Assembly (NCBI RefSeq): GCF_020736365.1
Contig: NZ_CP085988.1
Coordinates: 681,001 to 745,000, forward strand
Length of the DNA stretch: 64,000 nt
From: Clostridium sp. M62/1
Lineage (GTDB): Bacteria > Bacillota > Clostridia > Lachnospirales > Lachnospiraceae
Direction of reading: 5' to 3'
In this document: positions 25,304-33,855 of the stretch, piece after piece
Layout of the letters: each line of letters starts with the position of its first letter
Position numbering within the stretch: the stretch's first letter is position 1
Position numbers and translations under genes: made by a program
The notes under the pieces: generated by a model
Databases searched by the model: none
Told to the model about the DNA's origin: nothing
Seen by the model: the letters and a program-made list of their open reading frames with translations, nothing else

Positions 25304-28054
25304 ATGCAGCAGGCAGCGGAGGTCGATTTAGACCGTCTGGTAGATTATAAAACTGAATACTGCTCCGTTATCAAAAAGCACAAGATCACAGGCGACAACC
25401 TCACAGGTCTGTGTCCGTTTCATGACGACCGTGCCAATTCATTCTCGGTAGACTTAAAGACCGGAATGTGGCACTGCTTCGCAGAGGATGAGGGCGGAAA
25501 TTTCGTCACATTTTATGCAAAGCTGAACGGACTGGATACCAAGGAAGCCTATAAGCAGATACTGGAAAAGTATGGAGCATTGAATGAGCCGCAGGAGAAA
25601 CCAAAAGAGAAGAAACCAGGACTGGATCACTACACCGTGTCCCAGTATTCATTCGAGAAGCGTCTCCCAGAGGACTGGCTGAAAGAGCAATGCTGCCTGC
25701 AGACGAAGAAAGACCGAAACGGAGTCCAGTATTTATACATACCATACTTTGACGCAGAAAAAAATCTGGCACTGCACCGTAAGAGATACGGCGGAAAGCA
25801 GTTCCGGTGGGAATATGGAAAGACAGACAGGCTGTGTATGTATGGATTATGGCAGATAGAAGCCATAAGGAATATCGGATACGCAGCACTGGTCGAGGGC
25901 GAGAGCGATTCCCAGTCCATGTGGTACATGGGAATCAGCACACTCGGAATACCGGGAGCGTCCATGATGCGGGCAGACTGGGCAGGAGTCCTGCAGGATT
26001 TGAAACTTTACATCCATGTAGAGCCGGACAAGGGTGGGGAAGCATTCCTCGCAAAAGTCACAAGGGCACTCCGGGAAGGAAAGTTCGTAGGAGAAGTATA
26101 CAAATGGAGCTGTCGAACACTCGGATGCAAGGACCCATCGGAAGTTTATATGAAGTATGGCAAAGAGGAAGCGTCCGAGAAGATCCGAAAAGCAATCAGC
26201 AACGCAGAGCAGATAGACATCGAGGAAGATAACATCCCGGAAGCGGTCGAGGGAGCACCTGTGAACTTAAGGCAGCCGGAAGGTTGGATTTATTCAGAAA
26301 AGGGAATCAGCGTGATCGATGAAAAGAAGTATGCACCAGTCATGGTATGCAGAACCCCAATCATTATCACGCAGCGACTGCGGAGCATGGAAACAGGAGA
26401 GGAAAAGATAGAGGTAGCATTCAAGAGGGATGGGCAGTGGCACAAGGCAATCTACCCACGAAGCACCATCTTCACATCCAGAGCCATCACAGCACTGGCA
26501 GACTTAGGATGCACCGTCACATCGGAGAATGCAAAGCACATCGTAAAATTCTTGGCGGCACTGGAAGCCGAGAACATAGACATCATAAAGAAAGCAGACT
26601 CCACAAGTACATTCGGATGGCAATCCGGAAAGCGGTTCGTGCCAGGGCATGACAAGGACATTGTTCTGGACATTGACCCATCGCAGAGGGGCATGGCAGC
26701 GGCATACTGCCAGAACGGAACAATGGCGGACTGGCTCAAAATGATAAAGCCACACCGAAGCAGAGACAAGTTCCGGTTCATACTGGCGGCCAGTTTCACA
26801 GCACCGCTCCTGCGGATCATAAAGCAGCGAATATTCTTCGTGTACAACTGGGGCGGTTCAAAAGGCGGAAAGACCGCAGCGCTTAAGGCAGCACTCTCCG
26901 TATGGGGCGACCCGGAAAGACTGATGGTAAATTTTAACGCAACACAGGTAGGCTTGGAGAGAACCGCATCCTTTTACTGCGACCTTCCGCTCGGAATTGA
27001 TGAGCGACAGTTGGCAGGAAATAACCAGAACTCACTGGAGAAAATCGTGTACATGATCGCCAGTGGTACAGGAAAGATACGAGGTGCAAAGAGCGGTGGC
27101 ATCCAGGCAACACAGACATGGAGAACCGTGGCACTGGCAACCGGAGAAGAACCACTATCAACAGAAACATCGCAGACAGGTGTAAGCACCCGTGTGCTTG
27201 AAATATACGGCGGACCATTTGACGATGAGAGGGAAGCCTCCGTCATGCATCAGCAGTCTGGAATGAACTGCGGATGGGCAGGGCCGGCTTACATCGGAAT
27301 GCTCCTGCACACAGACGAAAGAAGCATCACGGAGAAATACGATGAAATGATGCAGTATGTATACCAGATCAGCAAAGGAAAGAGCGGATCACACATAGCG
27401 GGCATCGCAGCGGTGGCACTGGCAGACGCAATCATCGACACATGGGTATTTAATAACGGAGAATGGCTGAAACGGTACGAAAATGGAGAATTTGATACGG
27501 AATCAGCCAAAACAAACACGGAAAACCTGCAAATCGACCCGGAATCATGGGAAAGAGCCAAAGAGATGGCAAGGAACATCCTGCAGGAGCAGATGAACGC
27601 AGACACCGGAGATGTAAACGAGAATGCCACGCAGTACATCGTGGACTGGATACTGTCAAACAAGGACAGCTTCGGGGAGAAAGCCTTCGGAACGTGCCTT
27701 GGCATGATCCAGAACAAGAACGCATACATCTTCCCATCCATGCTGACGCAGGCACTCACGAAAGCAGGGTACTCATCCAGAAAGACACTGAAATACCTCG
27801 CAGATAAGGGTCTGATCGGAGTATCAGTCCTTAAGGACGGCAGTACCAAGAACTCCGTAACAAAATGGTTTAACAACCGAAACTGTAGATTTGTGGAATT
27901 CCACTTGGGCGACCTCGCAGAGGAAAAGGACCCATTACTGGAGGAGGAAGAAATCGCAGAGCAGATGAAACCGCAGCAGATGAATCTGCCGGGAATGGGT
28001 GACGGATGGCAGACCATACCCGATGAGGATGCAGATAAGCTTCCGTTCAATTAG
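25304..28054 (+). CDS. Phage primase-helicase (CHC2-type, TOPRIM and DUF927 domains)
   Basis: In the 916-residue replisome protein, residues 30-70 form a CHC2-like zinc finger. It has C37, H40 and C58, but the fourth ligand position reads FAEDEGG instead of the usual Cys. A TOPRIM region (ALVEGESDSQSMW) lies near 193. A DUF927/helicase region with Walker A GSKGGKTA (about 518-525) and LPLGIDERQ follows. The C-terminus ends DADKLPFN, like the SSB-like protein. It presumably primes and unwinds phage DNA. The start overlaps nothing; the previous stop is two bases away. Confidence 0.88.
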   Translation: MQQAAEVDLDRLVDYKTEYCSVIKKHKITGDNLTGLCPFHDDRANSFSVDLKTGMWHCFAEDEGGNFVTFYAKLNGLDTKEAYKQILEKYGALNEPQEKPKEKKPGLDHYTVSQYSFEKRLPEDWLKEQCCLQTKKDRNGVQYLYIPYFDAEKNLALHRKRYGGKQFRWEYGKTDRLCMYGLWQIEAIRNIGYAALVEGESDSQSMWYMGISTLGIPGASMMRADWAGVLQDLKLYIHVEPDKGGEAFLAKVTRALREGKFVGEVYKWSCRTLGCKDPSEVYMKYGKEEASEKIRKAISNAEQIDIEEDNIPEAVEGAPVNLRQPEGWIYSEKGISVIDEKKYAPVMVCRTPIIITQRLRSMETGEEKIEVAFKRDGQWHKAIYPRSTIFTSRAITALADLGCTVTSENAKHIVKFLAALEAENIDIIKKADSTSTFGWQSGKRFVPGHDKDIVLDIDPSQRGMAAAYCQNGTMADWLKMIKPHRSRDKFRFILAASFTAPLLRIIKQRIFFVYNWGGSKGGKTAALKAALSVWGDPERLMVNFNATQVGLERTASFYCDLPLGIDERQLAGNNQNSLEKIVYMIASGTGKIRGAKSGGIQATQTWRTVALATGEEPLSTETSQTGVSTRVLEIYGGPFDDEREASVMHQQSGMNCGWAGPAYIGMLLHTDERSITEKYDEMMQYVYQISKGKSGSHIAGIAAVALADAIIDTWVFNNGEWLKRYENGEFDTESAKTNTENLQIDPESWERAKEMARNILQEQMNADTGDVNENATQYIVDWILSNKDSFGEKAFGTCLGMIQNKNAYIFPSMLTQALTKAGYSSRKTLKYLADKGLIGVSVLKDGSTKNSVTKWFNNRNCRFVEFHLGDLAEEKDPLLEEEEIAEQMKPQQMNLPGMGDGWQTIPDEDADKLPFN

Positions 28055-28494
28055 TCACAGAATTTGCGATTTAGTCACAAAAACCATGGAGCAGAAAAAA
28101 TTGTGTGACTGGAAATTATGTGACCAAAATCGCTAAAAAGTTATAAAAAACCTTAAAAAACCGCACACCTAAAATTAGGTGTTTAGTTAGGTGTTCGGTT
28201 AGGTGTTTAGTAAAAAACCCAGTAAAATCAAGGCTTTTAATAACATCTAAACACCTAAAACACCTAAATCACTATTTTTATTGTATTTACGGAAAATTGT
28301 GTGACTGCATAAAGGGTTAGTCACAGAAATCACTAAAAAAACATGGTGTATTTCAAAAATTAGGTGTTAGGTGTTTAGTAACCCCGATAAAGCCAGTAAA
28401 ATCAAGGGTTTCACACCGCACACCTAAATGAACACGTAGGTGTGCGGTAGAAAAATGGAGCATTAGGTGTTCGGAGACAGAAAGGGTGGTGCGA
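28055..28494. repeat. Iteron-like region, candidate replication origin
   Basis: AT-rich, gene-free 440 bases with at least eleven AGGTGT/ACACCT cores in both orientations (consensus TTAGGTGTTYRG) and six TGTGAC/GTCACA elements. The 15-mer CCAGTAAAATCAAGG occurs at 28219-28233 and 28393-28407, so the block is an imperfect tandem duplication of about 174 bases. A 12-bp palindrome (ACCGCACACCTA/TAGGTGTGCGGT) lies near 28417-28450. Its place right behind the primase-helicase fits a phage origin; an operator array is the alternative. Confidence 0.6.
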
Positions 28495-29118
28495 ATGGAA
28501 GATGAAAGCATCCAAAAGGATGAAGAAAAGCTGAAATCGCTACTGGAGACACTGAAAAAGAATGACGAGAATGTGCCAGAGGAACTCCTAAAGACCAAGT
28601 ACAAGAAACCGTACCGGGAACTAAAGGATAGCATCAAGGAAGTAGCGGATCAGATCTCCGGCAGGAGAATCAGACAGGACATCGTTATAAAAAACGATGA
28701 TGCCGGACAGGTTCTCATAAAGCAGATACAGGAAATGCTTGAGGAAAAACGGAGAGCCGGAACAGGCAAGGAACTCGGCAGGACACTCTACAAGGAATAC
28801 AGTGTCGAGAAATTCCTACAGGTGGTGGAAGAAATCAGAATAGCAGTCTGGAATCTGTGGATACCTTACTGGCAACAACACTGTTGCTTATACGCAGCAC
28901 CGGAGTGCTTCGATGAGGACGGACCGCCACCGAAGATTTATAACGATCTGACAAAAGAGTTCCTTGTAGACCAGGAACAGAACATCTGGGAGAAGAAACC
29001 AGAGTGGGAATCAGAACAGAGAATGATCATCACAGCCGGAGCGTGCCACATTCTGGCTGAGGGATTAAGAAATAAGGAGGAAGCAGATGGGATGCAAAGC
29101 AGCGATACCAACGGATGA
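28495..29118 (+). CDS. Phage hypothetical protein
   Basis: This 207-residue protein starts with ATG at 28495; two GTG codons at 28486 and 28489 are alternatives. The N-terminal third is charged and coiled-coil-like; the rest has conserved-looking WNLWIPYWQQHCC and WESEQRMIITAGACH. No family recognised. It is the first gene after the iteron region. Confidence 0.65.
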   Translation: MEDESIQKDEEKLKSLLETLKKNDENVPEELLKTKYKKPYRELKDSIKEVADQISGRRIRQDIVIKNDDAGQVLIKQIQEMLEEKRRAGTGKELGRTLYKEYSVEKFLQVVEEIRIAVWNLWIPYWQQHCCLYAAPECFDEDGPPPKIYNDLTKEFLVDQEQNIWEKKPEWESEQRMIITAGACHILAEGLRNKEEADGMQSSDTNG

Positions 29119-29248
29119 GTACCACGGATGGGAGTGTGAAATAACAGAGGGAGCGTGTATGTTTTTACACCCAGACAGTAAAAGATGTGCCAAAGAATAT
29201 GGCGAAGGACCAGATACAGTAGAACAGGAGGAGCAAGACAATGGATAA
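29087..29248 (+). CDS. Small Cys-containing phage protein
   Basis: The 53-residue ORF starts behind AAGGAGGAAGCAG and overlaps both neighbours. The pattern CKAAIPTDEYHGWEC with a later CAKEYGEG is common in Firmicutes phages. Possible metal binding; function unknown. Confidence 0.65.
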   Translation: MGCKAAIPTDEYHGWECEITEGACMFLHPDSKRCAKEYGEGPDTVEQEEQDNG

Positions 29249-29945
29249 CAGACAGGTAAACATCAACAGATTTGAAGCAGAGATGGCAAAGGTAACAAGA
29301 GACGGAGTGGACAAGCTGATGGCATTTATCAGAAAGAGTGATATGTACGCAGCACCTGCAAGTACCAGATTCCACCTTTCAGTGACAGGCGGACTGCTAC
29401 AGCACTCACTCAATGTACTGGATGCACTGAGGGCGAACCTCACAAAGAACGATGACGGCACATACTCATACGAGGTCGCAGGAGTTCCGGCAGCCAGAGT
29501 GACAGAGGAAAATGTGATCATCATGGCACTGCTCCATGACATCTGCAAGACCTACTTCTACACAACGGAAATCAGAAACCGCAAGGTCAATGGAAAGTGG
29601 GAGCAGTACGAAGCATTCGCAGTAGACGACAAGATTCCATACGGTCACGGAGAAAAGTCTGTAATGATGATCGAGGAATATATGAAGCTTCAGCCAGTAG
29701 AAAGATATGCAATCAGATGGCACATGGGATACACCGAAGCCGACACCTTATCATTCAACAATGCAATCGACAGATACCCGATGATCTGGGCACTGCATTC
29801 CGCAGACACACAGGCAAGTCACTTCATGGAAAACAATGAGGGGAACAAGCTGGCATACGCAGACAACGGATCAGCGGAATACGCAGATCAGCCGACCATG
29901 CAGGAGGCAACCGCCCCGGTATTTGAGGAGGCGACACCAGTATGA
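29241..29945 (+). CDS. HD-domain phosphohydrolase
   Basis: The 234-residue protein shows the HD superfamily metal-binding pattern: LLQHSLNV, LLHDICK (HD pair), PYGHGEKSV and RWHMGYTEAD. HD hydrolases act on nucleotides or other phosphoesters. A role in nucleotide-pool or signal metabolism during infection is inferred. It overlaps the preceding small gene by 8 bases and the next by 4. Confidence 0.88.
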   Translation: MDNRQVNINRFEAEMAKVTRDGVDKLMAFIRKSDMYAAPASTRFHLSVTGGLLQHSLNVLDALRANLTKNDDGTYSYEVAGVPAARVTEENVIIMALLHDICKTYFYTTEIRNRKVNGKWEQYEAFAVDDKIPYGHGEKSVMMIEEYMKLQPVERYAIRWHMGYTEADTLSFNNAIDRYPMIWALHSADTQASHFMENNEGNKLAYADNGSAEYADQPTMQEATAPVFEEATPV

Positions 29946-30142
29946 GCATGATGGAACTGCTGTCCCAGATGAGAGAGCGAGCCAGAGCCAAGAAGCAGCG
30001 CAAAGGAAGCCTGCCGTGGTTTTGTATCATTCTTTCGGACAAATGCGTAGAGCCGGAAAAACCCTGTACTGAGTGCAGGGTTTACGAGGAACATAAAGAA
30101 GAAATCGAAAAGGAGATGGAGAGACATGATCATCAAGATTGA
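29942..30142 (+). CDS. Small phage hypothetical protein
   Basis: The 66-residue protein starts in an ATGA overlap with the HD gene. It has a basic helix, a C-x(6)-CxxC motif (CVEPEKPCTEC) and a charged tail. Function unknown. Confidence 0.6.
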   Translation: MSMMELLSQMRERARAKKQRKGSLPWFCIILSDKCVEPEKPCTECRVYEEHKEEIEKEMERHDHQD

Positions 30143-30380
30143 AGCAGTACCGAAACTGGTAATGGAAAATGGAGTAGAGAAAGTCGTCATGGGAGAAAAC
30201 AATCAGCCAGTGTGGGATAAAGAAAGAGCACTTATCACAACCAAGGGCGGCAATTACCGCAGAATCGTCACACTCACAGACGAACTGGCGGCAGAGGTGC
30301 TAAAAGGACACCGATACTTCAATGCAGTAGAGAAAAACGGAAAACTCCACATCACAGGGAGAGTGTCCGCCAGATTTTAA
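30126..30380 (+). CDS. Small phage hypothetical protein
   Basis: This 84-residue protein is coupled by a 17-base overlap to the previous gene and reads as a small beta-rich domain. No family recognised. Confidence 0.6.
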   Translation: MIIKIEAVPKLVMENGVEKVVMGENNQPVWDKERALITTKGGNYRRIVTLTDELAAEVLKGHRYFNAVEKNGKLHITGRVSARF

Positions 30381-30391
30381 GGAGGCAGACG

Positions 30392-30877
30392 ATGACAGCA
30401 AAGAACGCAGAAGGGTATCCAGACCCAACAGCAGAGGAAGCAATCCGCCATGTAATGCGTGGCGGAAAACTGGATTATACCTCCTTCAGAACCTACGAGG
30501 AACTGCAAGACTACACCATAAAGCATAACAAGGGTATAAACACCAGAGAAGCGGCCGACAAATTCATCCGGGAGAAGATGCCGAAGGAAAGCTACTTCCA
30601 GAAGAAAATCCTTGACTGGATAAAAGACAACGCACCAAATGCCATCGCATGGAAAGAAGCAGCCGGCCCGTACTCCAGACAGGGAATCCCGGACATTACC
30701 TGCATCATCAATGGCAGGTATTACGGATTTGAGGTCAAGCGGCCATTCATTGGGGTACTAAGCAAAATACAGGAGCAGACGATAAAACAGATCCGCAGAG
30801 CAGGTGGCAGAGCATGGGTAGTCACTTCGGAAAAGGAAGTAGCAGAAATCCTGCTGCCGGAACTGACACAGAAATAG
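30392..30877 (+). CDS. VRR-NUC domain endonuclease
   Basis: The 161-residue protein starts behind AAGGAGGCAGACG. The C-terminal half is a VRR-NUC fold of the PD-(D/E)xK group: QGIPDITCIINGRYYGFEVK with Asp, Glu and Lys in place, then KIQEQTIKQIRRAGG. The N-terminal 55 residues are an extra helical region. Phage VRR-NUC enzymes are structure-specific nucleases, probably for recombination or packaging intermediates. Confidence 0.85.
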   Translation: MTAKNAEGYPDPTAEEAIRHVMRGGKLDYTSFRTYEELQDYTIKHNKGINTREAADKFIREKMPKESYFQKKILDWIKDNAPNAIAWKEAAGPYSRQGIPDITCIINGRYYGFEVKRPFIGVLSKIQEQTIKQIRRAGGRAWVVTSEKEVAEILLPELTQK

Positions 30878-30893
30878 CAAGGGAGCAAACAGA

Positions 30894-31118
30894 ATGAGAG
30901 TAGCAATCGAACCGAGAAAAGCAACTGACCGTGGCGGATATTACTGTATGCCGCTGAAGGTAAATGTGCCGACAGGACGCAAGGACTGGAAGCTGACCAA
31001 GTGCCCGGAGTGCGGTGCACAGTGTTGGGAACTGCCACTGGCAGAAGTAGCCAAGGCGCAGGGAGCAAAAGGACTCTGCACCATGTGCGCTTTAAAGAAG
31101 GGAGTGAGCGGAAGATGA
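30894..31118 (+). CDS. Small zinc-binding-like phage protein
   Basis: The 74-residue protein contains CPECGAQCW and CTMC, a likely zinc ribbon. It is coupled to the next gene by an ATGA overlap. Confidence 0.6.
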   Translation: MRVAIEPRKATDRGGYYCMPLKVNVPTGRKDWKLTKCPECGAQCWELPLAEVAKAQGAKGLCTMCALKKGVSGR

Positions 31119-31285
31119 ACGATGATGAAAAGTGTTGCTGCGGAAACTGCCTGCACCACAGACCATCATGGGAAACAGGACATCTGAGCGGATGGCACTG
31201 CGATAACTTCATGGCAGACGCATACGGATGTGATACGGAGTACGATGATGGAGAAGAATGTCCAGATTTTGAAAGCAAGAGGTAG
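31115..31285 (+). CDS. Small Cys-rich phage protein
   Basis: The 56-residue protein contains CCCGNCLHH and further Cys residues toward an acidic C-terminus. Probably metal binding; unknown role. Confidence 0.6.
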   Translation: MNDDEKCCCGNCLHHRPSWETGHLSGWHCDNFMADAYGCDTEYDDGEECPDFESKR

Positions 31286-31292
31286 GCAAACC

Positions 31293-31502
31293 ATGTGGAA
31301 GATTTTCATAGAATACGATGATAAAAGCAAATTGACGATAACCGGAAAACACAAGGATATTCCGGTAGAACTGGCGAACAAATACTACAGAGAATATGTG
31401 AAAAGTAGCGTATGCAATGCCACATATCAGCAGTATCCAAAGAAAGACCATAAACCAATGTCACTAGCAACGAAGATCATGGAACTTCAGAAGGGAGCGT
31501 AG
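31293..31502 (+). CDS. Small phage hypothetical protein
   Basis: This 69-residue, beta-then-helix, basic protein starts 7 bases after the previous stop behind AGAGGTAGG. No motif recognised. Confidence 0.55.
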   Translation: MWKIFIEYDDKSKLTITGKHKDIPVELANKYYREYVKSSVCNATYQQYPKKDHKPMSLATKIMELQKGA

Positions 31503-31504
31503 CA

Positions 31505-31945
31505 ATGGGAGAAAAACCATTAACAACCGAGGAACTGCGACAGATGGCAGGACAGCCAGTGTGGTGTCCGGATGAGGAAGCATACGGAATTGTGATGTGC
31601 GACAAAATCGGGCAATGGGCAGGAATTCCGTTCTTGCACGGAGTATGGTACGGGGATGGCAATGGCTGCGGTGTGGAATTTAATCATAATATCATCAAGA
31701 GAAGGCTGAGATGCTACAGAACGATCAGCGAGAAAGACATCCCGAAACCACTCATACAGAAAGCAGCATTCGGAGATATTGTGATGGTATGCCCAAACTG
31801 CGAAAACGCAGCCGTTATCAATCCATACAGAAAAATCAATCCATACAGAAAAGACAGGGAATTATATCCGCACTGTCCGTGGTGTGGGCAGAAATTAAAG
31901 GAGGCAGAGGATGAGACTGAAAAAGAAAATCAGCAGGCAGAGTAA
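31505..31945 (+). CDS. Zinc-ribbon phage protein with internal duplication
   Basis: The 146-residue protein ends in a zinc ribbon (CPNCENAAV ... CPWCGQK). Between the two Cys pairs an 18-base exact tandem repeat (31818-31853) encodes INPYRK twice, a recent duplication that lengthens the ribbon loop. The C-terminus overlaps the next gene by 35 bases. Confidence 0.6.
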   Translation: MGEKPLTTEELRQMAGQPVWCPDEEAYGIVMCDKIGQWAGIPFLHGVWYGDGNGCGVEFNHNIIKRRLRCYRTISEKDIPKPLIQKAAFGDIVMVCPNCENAAVINPYRKINPYRKDRELYPHCPWCGQKLKEAEDETEKENQQAE

Positions 31946-32234
31946 GATATTCAAAAAGGCAATCAATGCAAAGTGGGCATTCTACTGGGCAAAGTTTATG
32001 ACAGAAGCAGCGGCCATCTGCAGGAAGTACACGCATGAGGTAATCGAAGGCAAGGGAACGGATCATGAATATACACACGCCTCATGCGATGGTTGCCCAT
32101 TCAATGTGGAGAAGTTCGGGGAGCATAAGATATGCGGGTGCGTATTAAGCGCACCGGACGACTGGGATGAGCCGAAGGTAATCGGTCATGTCGTCCGCAC
32201 AATAATCCATGAAATGGCAGGTGGCAAGAAATGA
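31911..32234 (+). CDS. Phage hypothetical protein
   Basis: This 107-residue protein has a basic N-terminus (RLKKKISRQSKIFKK) and a Cys-containing C-terminal half (CDGCPFNVEKFGEHKICGC). A four-base overlap couples it to the next gene. Function unknown. Confidence 0.6.
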   Translation: MRLKKKISRQSKIFKKAINAKWAFYWAKFMTEAAAICRKYTHEVIEGKGTDHEYTHASCDGCPFNVEKFGEHKICGCVLSAPDDWDEPKVIGHVVRTIIHEMAGGKK

Positions 32235-32455
32235 ACGAGAACGAAATCCGTGAGTACGCACTCATGAAAGCAACATTCAAGTGGCTGCTGATCGGTATGC
32301 TATGGCAAGGATTAGAACTGTGGTTCTATGGAGCAACCAGACCGAGTAACGAGGACACAATCATCGGATTTTTCCTCTGGTATTACATCGTGAGATGTGA
32401 ATGCATGAAAAGGGGAGTCTGGTGGAAAAGAGGTGGAAACAATGGCAAAAGGTAA
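32231..32455 (+). CDS. Small putative membrane protein
   Basis: The 74-residue protein has two hydrophobic segments (about 16-34 and 42-54: WLLIGMLWQGLELWFYG; IIGFFLWYYIV) and a basic tail. It could insert in the host membrane; role unknown. Confidence 0.55.
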   Translation: MNENEIREYALMKATFKWLLIGMLWQGLELWFYGATRPSNEDTIIGFFLWYYIVRCECMKRGVWWKRGGNNGKR

Positions 32456-32684
32456 ACCAAAGCGTAAGCCATTCGGGATGAATTCCAGTCTGGCGGACGC
32501 AACGCAGGTAATGAGACAACTTCCGGTGTCGGCAATGCTCTCGTCCATTGAAATGCAGATAAACATCCTGCAGGAGCGTGGAGTAGAGATACGAGACTGG
32601 GAGAACAAAGACCGGGTACTTAAGCAGGTAAGGATACTCGGCGGAAAAGCATACTTCCTTGCGGAGGACAAACCCAGGGATTAG
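32442..32684 (+). CDS. Small phage hypothetical protein
   Basis: The 80-residue protein starts at 32442 behind GAGGTGGAAAC. It is a basic N-terminus followed by a helical core (MLSSIEMQINILQERG). No family recognised. Confidence 0.55.
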   Translation: MAKGKPKRKPFGMNSSLADATQVMRQLPVSAMLSSIEMQINILQERGVEIRDWENKDRVLKQVRILGGKAYFLAEDKPRD

Positions 32685-32698
32685 AAAGAAGGAAAACT

Positions 32699-33211
32699 AT
32701 GACACCAGACAGCATGGCAAATGGGGTAGAAGAACAAAAACTGCTTCTCAAACAGTACCTCGGACAATATTATTATGCCAAGATGAAAAAGAAGCAGTTG
32801 GAAGCCAGACTTCGTACTTTCAGAGAAAATATGCTCGGCACAAAGGGGATGCAATACTCCCCAGTGCCACGCAGCCAGACCAACAGCGTAGGAGACGGAC
32901 CGGCAACGCAGGTCATCCGTGAAATGGAGATCGAGGATAGAATCGAATCACAGAAAGCAGAGATGGCAAAGACCATGCTGAATGTGATGAAGATCATGGA
33001 TTTTTTACCAACGGACTCCACGGAACGAAGCATACTGGAATACAGACACATTGACTGTTTGAGTTGGAAGCAGGTGTGCAAGGAAGCAAACATGACAAGG
33101 ACCCCTTGCAACAAATACTACAACGCAGGAATTGACAAGCTGCTTACATACAAAAAAGTACAGTCAATTTTACAGGAATTCGCCTCCTCCCAAGAACCCT
33201 CAAAGCCTTGA
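32699..33211 (+). CDS. ArpU/DUF1492-like late transcription regulator
   Basis: The 170-residue protein starts behind AGAAGGAAAACT. Its C-terminal 70 residues form a sigma-70 region-4-like HTH (SILEYRHIDCLSWKQVCKEA). The architecture and position, last middle gene before the packaging genes, match ArpU/DUF1492 regulators that switch on late transcription in Firmicutes phages. Targets are inferred. Confidence 0.75.
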   Translation: MTPDSMANGVEEQKLLLKQYLGQYYYAKMKKKQLEARLRTFRENMLGTKGMQYSPVPRSQTNSVGDGPATQVIREMEIEDRIESQKAEMAKTMLNVMKIMDFLPTDSTERSILEYRHIDCLSWKQVCKEANMTRTPCNKYYNAGIDKLLTYKKVQSILQEFASSQEPSKP

Positions 33212-33217
33212 AATTGC

Positions 33218-33247
33218 TTGACTTCGGAGTAGGGGGGGGGGTAGAAT
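33218..33247 (+). promoter_or_regulatory. Promoter with G10 tract in its spacer
   Basis: TTGACT (33218-33223) and TAGAAT (33242-33247) are separated by 18 bases, the last ten of which are G (33232-33241). Slippage by one G changes spacing to 17 or 19. It precedes the cargo gene at 33319. Confidence 0.6.
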
Positions 33248-33303
33248 TGTAGTTGCAAAAAGGCTTATTTATAGCCAATTTAGCACAAACAAAATTCTAC
33301 CCC
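33238..33303. repeat. Inverted repeat around the cargo-gene leader
   Basis: GGGGTAGAATT (33238-33248) and AATTCTACCCC (33293-33303) are perfect 11-base inverted repeats enclosing 44 bases. A nested GGCT/AGCC hairpin (33262-33276) lies inside. The left arm includes the -10 box and part of the G tract. Confidence 0.7.
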
Positions 33304-33318
33304 AAAAGGAGGTCTCTT

Positions 33319-33855
33319 ATGAAAGAGAAGAAGCGAAAAAAGGTCGGCATTGTACTGATCGCAATCATTGTTTTATGCATCATCGGAATAATTGCATCGC
33401 CAAGCGATGATAAAAAGGATGATAGCAATCCAAGGCAGACAGAGCAGCAGAATACTGAGGTCACGGAGCAGGCTTCGGAAACTACCGAACCAAAAACAGA
33501 GGAAAAAGACGAACCCGCAGAAATTGATGGAGTAGACATCATATTCTCTGACACAGTAAGAAATGACAAGACAGGAAATTGGAGACTGGCAAAAGTTACA
33601 GGGGATAAATCAGCAGAGGAATACGCAGCGGATTATTATAAGCAATATTTCAAGGCGGATAATGAAGTCCATGCAGTCGTCAATTTCACGCTTAATACCA
33701 CAGCCTGCATAACCTGCGTAGGAGATACGCTCAATGTTAGAATATACGAGCACATCAAAGACGAAGAACAGTATGCGGAGAATTTATTCACAGGCACTAA
33801 GTACGCAGAATACAATGTGGATAAAAACACAGGAGATGTGGAAAAGGTGGAATAA
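33319..33855 (+). CDS. Membrane-anchored cargo (moron) protein
   Basis: The 178-residue protein starts behind AAAAGGAGG. It has a basic N-terminus, one membrane segment (about 8-26, IVLIAIIVLCIIGIIA) and a Thr/Glu-rich linker (30-75). A folded extracellular domain (80-178, beginning DGVDIIFSDTVRND) follows. No Cys lipobox is seen. Its own promoter, and its place between the late regulator and the packaging genes, suggest a lysogeny-expressed cargo gene. Surface-modification or superinfection-exclusion roles are conceivable but unproven. Confidence 0.6.
   Translation: MKEKKRKKVGIVLIAIIVLCIIGIIASPSDDKKDDSNPRQTEQQNTEVTEQASETTEPKTEEKDEPAEIDGVDIIFSDTVRNDKTGNWRLAKVTGDKSAEEYAADYYKQYFKADNEVHAVVNFTLNTTACITCVGDTLNVRIYEHIKDEEQYAENLFTGTKYAEYNVDKNTGDVEKVE

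Noticed and set aside
28055..28494. Possible CRISPR array
   Set aside because: Repeats are short, in both orientations and unevenly spaced, with no unique spacers and no cas genes.
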